A stretch of DNA of 64,000 nucleotides from VRUE01 sp963701265 (lineage in GTDB: Bacteria > Actinomycetota > Thermoleophilia > Solirubrobacterales > 70-9), in assembly GCA_963701265.1 (NCBI GenBank), contig OY969581.1:248001-312000 (forward strand), in the 5' to 3' direction. The notes below the pieces were generated by a model. The model searched no databases and was not told the DNA's origin. It saw nothing but the letters and a program-made list of their open reading frames with translations. The translations under genes were made by a program, and so were the position numbers. Shown piece after piece: positions 1 through 6,392 of this stretch; position 1 is the first letter of the stretch; each line of letters opens with the position of its first letter.

Positions 1-463
1 GCGGTCCGATCTTCACCCCCAGGTAGGCGCCGTTGACCTGCTGGCCGATCCCGGGCAGCCGCGGCGCCAGCAGCAGCAGCAGCCCGACGCCGGCGATCGT
101 GTAGCGGTAGCGCTCGAGCACGTCGTAGTCGCGCAGGAACTGGATCGTCAGGGCGAAGAGGACCAGGCCGAGGACGAACCAGTTGGCCTGGTCGCGGGCC
201 AGGTCGGCATCGATCCGGTAGACCATGACCAGGCCGAAGGCCATCAGCAGCGCCACCAGCGGGAAGAGGTAGGGGTCGGCGTTGGGCAGGCGGACGCGCA
301 GGAAGAAGTGGGTGGCGAGGCAGACGGCGAAGAAGTAGGCGCCGTAGATCAAGCTGGCGTCGTCGAGCTGCGAGCGCTCCTGGGCAAAGACGGCGGCGAA
401 GCCGGCGGTGAGGAGCAAAGCGACCGGGACCAGAGCCATCAGCTCCCGGTTCCTCGCGCTCAT
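1..463 (-). CDS. SEDS-family (FtsW/RodA-like) cell-wall glycosyltransferase, partial
   Basis: The N-terminal 154 residues are visible; the gene runs off the left edge. The protein begins MSARNRELMALVPVALLL and has several hydrophobic segments (about residues 8-24, 40-53, 66-81, 92-105 and 122-132). This fits the start of an FtsW/RodA membrane protein, which polymerises lipid II into peptidoglycan glycan strands. The family call rests mainly on context: in actinobacteria the order fhaA-fhaB-pstP-rodA-pbpA-pknA/B is standard, and the upstream genes match it. The ATG overlaps the phosphatase stop codon (ATGA), so the two are probably translationally coupled. The polar residues of the catalytic loops lie outside the window, so FtsW and RodA cannot be told apart. 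Confidence 0.75.
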   Translation of the reverse strand, partial: MSARNRELMALVPVALLLTAGFAAVFAQERSQLDDASLIYGAYFFAVCLATHFFLRVRLPNADPYLFPLVALLMAFGLVMVYRIDADLARDQANWFVLGLVLFALTIQFLRDYDVLERYRYTIAGVGLLLLLAPRLPGIGQQVNGAYLGVKIGP

Positions 464-1638
464 CTCACCCCTTGCGATTCTTCTATGTCCTCGACCAGGG
501 AGACGGCGTCATCGCGCGAGCGCAGGTCGTGACCGCTGACCGCGTCCTGGCGGCGGGCCGGCAGCGAGGAGGTCTGGATCGGGCTGGCGTAGCGCTCTTC
601 GTAGAGCTCGACGCCGAAGGGAAGCTCGTAGGGCAGGCCACGGTAAAGGGCAACCCGGCCTCCGTTATCGCTGCCGAGGAACCAGACCTGGCGGTTGCCG
701 TACCAAGCGCCGAAGGCGAGGGCAGCGACTACCGCCAGGGCAGCGATCACCTTGAGCGCCCGCCGCAAGCCGCGGCGTGGTTGCTTGGCGCCGAGCTGCT
801 CGCGTCGTTCGCGCGCGGCGCTCGCCGCCGCGCGGCGGCGGACCTCGGTCGCGGTCAGCCCCTCCGCCGCCGCGGTGCTGCCGATCAGCGTCGCGTCCTC
901 GTGGCTCTGCTGCGGGGCGGCGGCGTCTTCGAGACGGAAGGCAAGCGCGGTGATGTTGTCGCGGCCGCCGGCGCGGTTGGCTTCGTCGACGAGAGCGCGC
1001 ACCGCGGCGCTCATCGAGGTGGCGCCGCTGAGCAGCTTGGCGATCTGCTCCTCGCCCAGCATCGTGGTCAGGCCGTCGGAGCAGATCAAAAAGACGTCGC
1101 CGGGAGCCGCGGGAACGGTCTGCAGGTCCGGCTCGACCTCGGGCTCAGGGCCGAGGGCGCGGGTGATGATCGAGCGCTGCGGGTGGTCCTCGGCCTGGGC
1201 GTCGGTGATCTGGCCCTTGCGCCGCATCTCCTCGACCAGCGAGTGGTCGCGGGTGAGCTGCTCGAGCTTGCCCGCCCGCAGGCGGTAGGCGCGGCTGTCG
1301 CCGACGTGGCCGATCGCCACCTCTTCACCCGCCGCATCGACGATCGCCGCGGTCAGCGTCGTGCCCATGCCCGCCCGCGAGGGATCGGCTCGGGCGAGCT
1401 CGTGGATCGTGCGGTTGGCGGCGAGGATCGTCTCGCGCAGGACCTGCTCAGGCGGTCCCTCGGGCAGATCAACGTCGAAGGCGTCGGCGGCAGCCTTGGA
1501 GGCGACCTCGCCGGCCTGGGCGCCGCCCATGCCGTCGGCGACGACGAAGATCGGCGCGCGGACGAAGAAGGAGTCCTCGTTGGCGTTGCGCTGGCGCCCC
1601 GTATCGGAGCGAAAGGCCTGGTCCTCGATCCGCAGCAT
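460..1638 (-). CDS. pstP: PP2C-family Ser/Thr phosphatase, membrane anchored
   Basis: A 392-residue protein. The PP2C domain fills residues 1-240, with the metal and catalytic motifs ADGMGGAQAGE (about 34), GHVGDSRAYR (about 110), SDGLTTML (about 188) and GGRDNITALAF (about 224). A basic linker leads to one transmembrane helix (about 290-312) and an extracytoplasmic tail of about 80 residues. This matches actinobacterial PstP, which reverses PknA/PknB phosphorylation of cell-wall and division proteins. It sits 8 bases downstream of fhaB and overlaps the SEDS gene, within a minus-strand operon. Start is the ATG at 1638. Confidence 0.93.
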   Translation of the reverse strand: MLRIEDQAFRSDTGRQRNANEDSFFVRAPIFVVADGMGGAQAGEVASKAAADAFDVDLPEGPPEQVLRETILAANRTIHELARADPSRAGMGTTLTAAIVDAAGEEVAIGHVGDSRAYRLRAGKLEQLTRDHSLVEEMRRKGQITDAQAEDHPQRSIITRALGPEPEVEPDLQTVPAAPGDVFLICSDGLTTMLGEEQIAKLLSGATSMSAAVRALVDEANRAGGRDNITALAFRLEDAAAPQQSHEDATLIGSTAAAEGLTATEVRRRAAASAARERREQLGAKQPRRGLRRALKVIAALAVVAALAFGAWYGNRQVWFLGSDNGGRVALYRGLPYELPFGVELYEERYASPIQTSSLPARRQDAVSGHDLRSRDDAVSLVEDIEESQGVR

Positions 1639-1646
1639 CCGTCCCC

Positions 1647-2120
1647 CTATCCCGATGCCTCGTAGCGGAACTCGGTGTCGCCGATCCGCACCACGTCGCC
1701 GTCGATCAGCTCCGCCTCCCCGTTCAGGGTCGCGTCATTGAGCAGGGTGCCGTTGGTGGAGTTCATGTCCTCTACGTAAGTGCGTCGGTCGCGAGTGAAG
1801 ATCCTGGCGTGCACACCGGAGGCATAACGGTCCTCGATCCGCACGTCGGCCTCGGCGGAACGCCCGATCGAGAGGCCGCCGATCAGATCGAAGCGCTCGC
1901 CGGGGTCGAGGCCGCCGCCGCGTTCGGCGATCAGCCAGGCGTCGGTGGCGCTGGGCTGCGAGGAGAGGCCGGGGACCTGGTGGAAGCCGGTCGCATCGGG
2001 CGCCGGCGAAACGGTGCGGCGCAGATCCTTGAGCGCGCTGCGGGCAACCCAGAGCAGGAAGAGGTAGAGGACGGCGAGGAAGCCGAACTTGAGGAAGACG
2101 GAGATGGGCTCGTAGTCCAC
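1647..2120 (-). CDS. fhaB: FHA-domain membrane protein (FhaB/FipA-like)
   Basis: A 157-residue protein with an N-terminal transmembrane helix (about residues 8-27) and a C-terminal FHA domain (about 75-155). The phosphothreonine-binding motifs are GGLSIGRSAEADV, SGVHARI and NSTNGTLLND. In mycobacteria FhaB/FipA links PknB-type phosphorylation to FtsZ and FtsQ at the septum. A GTG start at 2120 follows the fhaA stop after 13 bases, and the phosphatase gene follows 8 bases after its own stop, so this is a tight operon. The membrane anchor and single FHA domain distinguish it from FhaA. Confidence 0.88.
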   Translation of the reverse strand: MDYEPISVFLKFGFLAVLYLFLLWVARSALKDLRRTVSPAPDATGFHQVPGLSSQPSATDAWLIAERGGGLDPGERFDLIGGLSIGRSAEADVRIEDRYASGVHARIFTRDRRTYVEDMNSTNGTLLNDATLNGEAELIDGDVVRIGDTEFRYEASG

Positions 2121-2133
2121 TAGCGCCGGGCGC

Positions 2134-2907
2134 TCACTGCTCGATCTCGAACAGGAAGGTCGTGGTGCCGATCGTCACCTGGTCCCCGGGGCTGAGCCGC
2201 GAGGAGGAGACGCGCCGGCCGTTCACCTTGATGCCATTGGTCGAGCCGAGGTCGGCGATCGTCCAGTCGCCGGTCTGCGAGCGCCGCAGCTCGGCGTGGC
2301 GGCGGGAGACGTTGGGGTCGCTGAGCACGCACTCGGCCCCCTTGGAGCGACCGATCGTCGCCCGCGGGCCCTCGAGCACGTAACGGCGGTCGTCGAGGGA
2401 GACGACGGCGCGGGTGGCGACCATCGCTTGCGCCCGCTGTTCGGGACTTGCCGCGTCGGCGGGACGCTCCTTGACCGCCGAGTAGACCATCGTGTGGCCC
2501 TCTTCGCCCTGAACCGGCGCCTCGCCCTCGTGCGCCGGCGGCTTGACCAGCCTGGTCTGAATGCCGAACTCGCCGAGGCGCAGGCGCTCGTCGGTCTTGA
2601 ACTCGACCGCCGGGCGGGTGAGCAGGTCGTAGTCGCGGCGGCGGGCGTGCTCGAGCAAGTAGCCCGAGAGCTCCTGCTCGAGCGAGCGCTCATAACCCTC
2701 GAGCTTGGCCCGGTCCTTGCTGGAGAGGAAGACGGTGTACTCGTTGGGCACGTAGACGCGGGCGACGCCGGCGGTCTTGTGGGCGTCCATCTCCTTGGCC
2801 AGCTTGCGGGCGAGCTCGACCGGCTGCACCTCGGAGCTGAAGGCGCGGCTGAAGACCCCCTCGACAAGGCCTTCGATCCGACTCTCGAGGTTACGTAGAA
2901 CGCTGAT
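2134..2907 (-). CDS. fhaA: FhaA-like protein: DUF3662 domain plus FHA domain
   Basis: About 257 residues. An N-terminal DUF3662 domain (about residues 1-115, from SVLRNLESRIEGLVEGVF through the YVPNEYTVFLS segment) is followed by a linker and a C-terminal FHA domain (about 175-257: ATIGRSKGAECVLSDPNVSRRHAEL and then DLGSTNGIKVNG). FhaA binds phosphorylated MviN/MurJ and regulates peptidoglycan precursor flux in mycobacteria. The start is odd: the strong Shine-Dalgarno AAGGAG (2914-2919) is spaced 6 bases from an ATC codon (2905-2907), exactly where family members begin MSVLR. The only in-frame standard codon close upstream is a TTG at 2937 without a convincing ribosome site. Confidence 0.85.
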   Translation of the reverse strand: MSVLRNLESRIEGLVEGVFSRAFSSEVQPVELARKLAKEMDAHKTAGVARVYVPNEYTVFLSSKDRAKLEGYERSLEQELSGYLLEHARRRDYDLLTRPAVEFKTDERLRLGEFGIQTRLVKPPAHEGEAPVQGEEGHTMVYSAVKERPADAASPEQRAQAMVATRAVVSLDDRRYVLEGPRATIGRSKGAECVLSDPNVSRRHAELRRSQTGDWTIADLGSTNGIKVNGRRVSSSRLSPGDQVTIGTTTFLFEIEQ

Positions 2908-2968
2908 CGTTGGCTCCTTTTCGCGAGCGGGGGCCAATTCCGCCGGTTGGCGAGAAGGCCGAAGAATC

Positions 2969-3889
2969 CTACGGGAGCAGGACGCCGTGACCGACGGCGA
3001 GCCAAGCACCCAGGGCGGCGGCGAGGGCAACCGCGGCGAGGCGCAGGGGTACTGCGCGCTCGCTGCGCGGAGCATCCGCGGCGAGGCGGTCGAGCGATCC
3101 CTCGATCTCGCCGCCCAACTCCTCCAGGGACGGGCGACGATCCGGGCGGGTCTGCAGGCAGGCGTCGACCGTCTCGCAGAGCTCGCGCGGCAGGTCGGGG
3201 CGCAACCGGCGCAGCGGGCGCATACGGGTGCCGATCGCGCGCGCCGTAGCTGCCGGCGTTGCGCGGCGGGTCGGGTTTTCGCCACTCCAGCTCTCGTAGA
3301 GCATCAGGCCCAAGGCGTAGACGTCGGCCTCGGGTCCGGCGGTGCGGCCCTCGGCCTGCTCCGGGGCCATGTAGGCGAGCGTGCCGACGACGTCGCCGGG
3401 CGCGGTCAGGGCGGCGGCGTCGGCGAGGCGGGCGACGCCGAAGTCCATCAGCTTCGCGCTCGGCTCCCCGCCGTCGGTGACGAGCACGTTCTGCGGCTTG
3501 ATGTCGCGGTGGACGACGGCGCGCTCGTGGGCGTGGTCGAGCGCCTCGCAGAGGTCGGCACCAATCTCGCCGATTTCGCGATCGCTGAGGGTGCCGTCGC
3601 GGTTGAGCTGGGCCAAGGTCGAGCCGTCGACGAGCTCGGTGACGAGCAGGGCGTTGCCGTCCTCCTCGCCCATCTCATAGAGCGTCACGATGCCGGGGTG
3701 ATTCAGCCGTGCGGCAGCCTGTGCCTCGCGCAGGACGCGCTCGGATCCCGGCGCGCCGGACGATTCGATTGCCTTGACTGCAACCGGGCGCTCGAGGCGC
3801 CCATCCCAGGCCTCATAGACCGTGCCGAAGCCGCCGCTGCCGATGCGGCGCTCGATCAAGAAGCGGTTGAGGACGAGCGAACCGACCAA
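2969..3889 (-). CDS. Ser/Thr protein kinase (Hanks type) with one C-terminal membrane helix
   Basis: About 306 residues from the TTG at 3889, which has a GGAG ribosome site 6 bases upstream; the frame stays open further upstream to 3985. Kinase motifs in order: glycine loop IGSGGFGTVYEA, VAVKAIE with the ATP-binding lysine, catalytic loop HRDIKPQN, DFG, and APEQAEG. A transmembrane helix lies near the C-terminus (LRLAAVALAAALGAWLAVG) and only a few residues follow it. There are no PASTA repeats, unlike PknB. It heads the fhaA-fhaB-pstP-SEDS operon and probably supplies the phosphothreonines read by the FHA proteins. It is divergent from the CARDB protein gene. Confidence 0.9.
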   Translation of the reverse strand: MVGSLVLNRFLIERRIGSGGFGTVYEAWDGRLERPVAVKAIESSGAPGSERVLREAQAAARLNHPGIVTLYEMGEEDGNALLVTELVDGSTLAQLNRDGTLSDREIGEIGADLCEALDHAHERAVVHRDIKPQNVLVTDGGEPSAKLMDFGVARLADAAALTAPGDVVGTLAYMAPEQAEGRTAGPEADVYALGLMLYESWSGENPTRRATPAATARAIGTRMRPLRRLRPDLPRELCETVDACLQTRPDRRPSLEELGGEIEGSLDRLAADAPRSERAVPLRLAAVALAAALGAWLAVGHGVLLP

Positions 3890-3945
3890 TGCACTCTCCG
3901 GCTTCGCCGCGAATCCGCTTCCTCCTGCGACATACTCCCTGCTTC

Positions 3946-4989
3946 TTGGAGGATTCCGCCCCCACCCGGCCCGGTCGACGGCCACGGCCTCGTCGTCGCC
4001 CCGAGCGTCAACAGATCCTGCTGCGCCGTGGGCTTGCCCTCGGCGGCGGCTTGCTGCTGCTGATCGTGCTCGTGCTCGGCGTCAAGGGCTGCCTCGACGC
4101 GCGCAAGAACAGGGCGCTGAGCGATTACGCCCGCAACGTCACCCAGATCGTCGAAGAGACCGACCAGACGAGCAAAACCTTCTTCGACAAGCTCGATGAC
4201 CCCGGCAGCCTCTCGGTGACCGAATTCATCAACCAGGTCAGCGCCGACCGCAGCGCGATGGACAACTACGCCAGCCGCATCGACGGCCTCGACACCCCCG
4301 GTGACATGAGCCATGCCCAGAATGCGCTCGAGCTGGTCTACGAGCTGCGGTCCAGCGCGATGAACGAAATCGCCGAAAAGATGAGCACCGCGCTTGGCGA
4401 CGTCGGCTCTGAGCAAGCGACGAAAAGCATCGCCGTGCAGATGCGCAAGCTGCTTGGCTCCGACGCTCTCTACGCGGCGGTGGCGCGGCCGGAGATCAAC
4501 GGCGTCCTCGCCGCCAACGGGATCGACGGCTCCGACGTGCCGAAAAGCATCTTCCTCGCCGATGAAACCCGCTGGCTGGACGAAAGCGAAGTGAGCGCCG
4601 CGCTCGGCGCGGTCAGCGGCTCCAGCAGCGGCGCGGCGACGGCGGGCGTGCATGGTCTCGGTCTGGTCGGCACCAACATCAACGGCACCGAACTGAGCGC
4701 GGAATCGACCACCTCGGTTGGCAGCGAAGGCACCCCCGAAGTTGAAGTGGAAGTCGCCAACCAGGGCGAATCGACCGAGAACGGGATCAACGTCTCGGTC
4801 AGCGTCAGCGACGGCACCACCCTCTCGGGGACGATCGACAGCATCGGCGCCGGCGAATCATCGACCGTCTTGATCCCGCTGACCCCGGCGCCAAGCGGCG
4901 AAGTAACGCTGGAAGTCGAAGTCGACACGGTGCCCGGCGAGCAGGTCTCCGAAAACAACGAAGCCAGCTACACGGTCGCCTTCGAATAG
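3946..4989 (+). CDS. Membrane-anchored CARDB-domain protein, function unknown
   Basis: About 347 residues from the TTG at 3946. The frame is open back to an ATG at 3889, which would overlap the divergent kinase start. An arginine/proline-rich cytoplasmic N-terminus leads into one transmembrane helix (GLALGGGLLLLIVLVLGVKG), a helical extracytoplasmic region (about residues 45-215), a Ser/Gly/Ala linker, and a C-terminal beta domain of CARDB type (from about 260: EVEVEVANQGES, ending ENNEASYTVAFE). CARDB is an adhesion-type domain common in surface proteins. The gene uses GAA far more than GAG for glutamate, the reverse of pheA, which starts 10 bases downstream. No enzyme motif was seen. Confidence 0.7.
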   Translation: MEDSAPTRPGRRPRPRRRPERQQILLRRGLALGGGLLLLIVLVLGVKGCLDARKNRALSDYARNVTQIVEETDQTSKTFFDKLDDPGSLSVTEFINQVSADRSAMDNYASRIDGLDTPGDMSHAQNALELVYELRSSAMNEIAEKMSTALGDVGSEQATKSIAVQMRKLLGSDALYAAVARPEINGVLAANGIDGSDVPKSIFLADETRWLDESEVSAALGAVSGSSSGAATAGVHGLGLVGTNINGTELSAESTTSVGSEGTPEVEVEVANQGESTENGINVSVSVSDGTTLSGTIDSIGAGESSTVLIPLTPAPSGEVTLEVEVDTVPGEQVSENNEASYTVAFE

Positions 4990-4999
4990 AGGTCCCGGG

Positions 5000-5845
5000 G
5001 TGCGGATCGCCTATCTGGGACCAGCCGGGACCTTCACCGAGGACGCCCTCGGTGAGATCGAGCTCGCCGGCGGGGACATCGAGCGCCTGCGCAAGCCCTC
5101 GATCCATGACGCGATCCTCGCCGTCGAGCAGGGTGAGGCAGAGCGGGCCTTCGTGCCAATCGAGAACTCGATCGAGGGCTCGGTGCGCAACACCCTCGAC
5201 ACCCTCGCCTTCGAGACCAACTCGGTGGCGATCGTCGGCGAGTACGACTTCACCGTTCACCCGGTGCTGATGGCGCGCGAGCCAATCGAGCTGGGGCGGG
5301 TCACCGCCGTCCTCTCCCACCCCCAGCCGCTCTCGCAATGCGCCCGCTTCCTGCGCGAGAACCTGCCCGGAGCGGAGCTGCGGCCGCTGAGCAGCACGGC
5401 CGAGGCGGCGCGGCTGGTCGGCGAGTCGAGCGAGCCCTGGGCGGCGATCGGCGCGCTTACGGCGACCGAGCTCTACGGCTGCACCGTCCTGCGCGAGGGG
5501 ATCGAGGACGAGGCCAACAACGTCACCCGCTTTGTCTGGATCGCCCCGGAGGCGGAGAAAGCGGCTGACGGCTCCGCTGGCGAGGCTTGGAAGACCTCGC
5601 TCGTCTTCTCTGAGCTGGGCGAAGACCACCCCGGCGCGCTGGTCGAGGCGCTGCGGGAGTTTTCCTCGCGGGAGGTCAACCTGACCCGGATCGAGTCGCG
5701 GCCGCTGCGACTCGGATTGGGCCGCTACATGTTCTTCTGCGACCTCGACGGAGCGCTCTCCGAGGCGCCCGTCAAGGAGGCCGTTGAGGCGCTGCGGAGC
5801 AAGGCAGAGTCGGTTCGAATCCTGGGGTCGTACCCGACTGCGTAG
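5000..5845 (+). CDS. pheA: Prephenate dehydratase
   Basis: A 281-residue protein that converts prephenate to phenylpyruvate in phenylalanine synthesis. The N-terminus MRIAYLGPAGTFTEDA is typical. The catalytic domain (about 1-180) contains PIENSIEGSV and the NNVTRF threonine motif. A regulatory ACT domain (about 195-275) follows, with HPGALVEALREF and the ESRP motif, which suggests allosteric control by phenylalanine. This is a stand-alone dehydratase without a chorismate mutase domain, as in other actinobacteria. The GTG start at 5000 lies 10 bases after the upstream stop. Confidence 0.95.
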   Translation: MRIAYLGPAGTFTEDALGEIELAGGDIERLRKPSIHDAILAVEQGEAERAFVPIENSIEGSVRNTLDTLAFETNSVAIVGEYDFTVHPVLMAREPIELGRVTAVLSHPQPLSQCARFLRENLPGAELRPLSSTAEAARLVGESSEPWAAIGALTATELYGCTVLREGIEDEANNVTRFVWIAPEAEKAADGSAGEAWKTSLVFSELGEDHPGALVEALREFSSREVNLTRIESRPLRLGLGRYMFFCDLDGALSEAPVKEAVEALRSKAESVRILGSYPTA

Positions 5846-5859
5846 AATTCCCGAGCAAT

Positions 5860-6366
5860 ATGGCACGCGTCCTTGTCCTCAATGCGACGTATGAGCCGAT
5901 CAACGTGTGCACGTTGAGAAGGGCTGCTGTGCTGCTGCTCAAGGAGAAGGCGGAGCTACTGGAGCGCCGTCAGGGGGCGATCCACTCCGAGCACATGACG
6001 ATGGAGCGCCCCGATGTGATCCGCCTGGTCAACTATGTGCGGATCCCCCGCGAAGCGCATCGGCGCAAGATCACCCGCCGTGCCGTCCTCGCCCGCGACT
6101 CCTGGACCTGCCAGTACTGCGGCTCGCGCAAATCCGGCCTCACTGTCGACCACGTGATCCCCCGCAGCCGCGGCGGCAAATCCGTCTGGGAGAACATCGT
6201 CGCCGCCTGCGCATCCTGCAACCGACGCAAGGGCAACCGCCTCCCCCGCGAGATCCACATGCACCCCAAGAACACCCCCAAGGCGCCAGGGCCGACGGTC
6301 TTCATCCAGGTGGCCAGCCCGAGCATCCCGAGCAACTGGCAGCAGTACCTGCCGGCTGCCGCGTAG
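5860..6366 (+). CDS. HNH endonuclease family protein
   Basis: A 168-residue protein. The C-terminal half carries a complete HNH fold with zinc cysteines: CQYCG (about 86-90), the VDHVIPRSRGG catalytic segment (about 96-106), WENIVAAC and CNRRKGNR. The N-terminus ARVLVLNATYEPINV is characteristic of the HNH family widespread in actinobacteria and cyanobacteria. The biological role is not established; no restriction or mobile-element partner is nearby, so a housekeeping DNA-repair role is more likely than selfish homing. It lies 14 bases after pheA and converges on gyrA. Confidence 0.88.
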   Translation: MARVLVLNATYEPINVCTLRRAAVLLLKEKAELLERRQGAIHSEHMTMERPDVIRLVNYVRIPREAHRRKITRRAVLARDSWTCQYCGSRKSGLTVDHVIPRSRGGKSVWENIVAACASCNRRKGNRLPREIHMHPKNTPKAPGPTVFIQVASPSIPSNWQQYLPAAA

Positions 6367-6392
6367 GGCAGCGGCAGCGACCCAGGGCGCCC

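Noticed and set aside
472..1665. 397-residue plus-strand open frame opposite the PP2C gene
   Set aside because: PP2C motifs on the minus strand are complete; the plus-strand product has no recognisable segment.
3856..4653. 265-residue minus-strand open frame opposite the CARDB gene
   Set aside because: No start context, and it would overlap the kinase start region; the plus-strand frame has a membrane helix and a beta domain.
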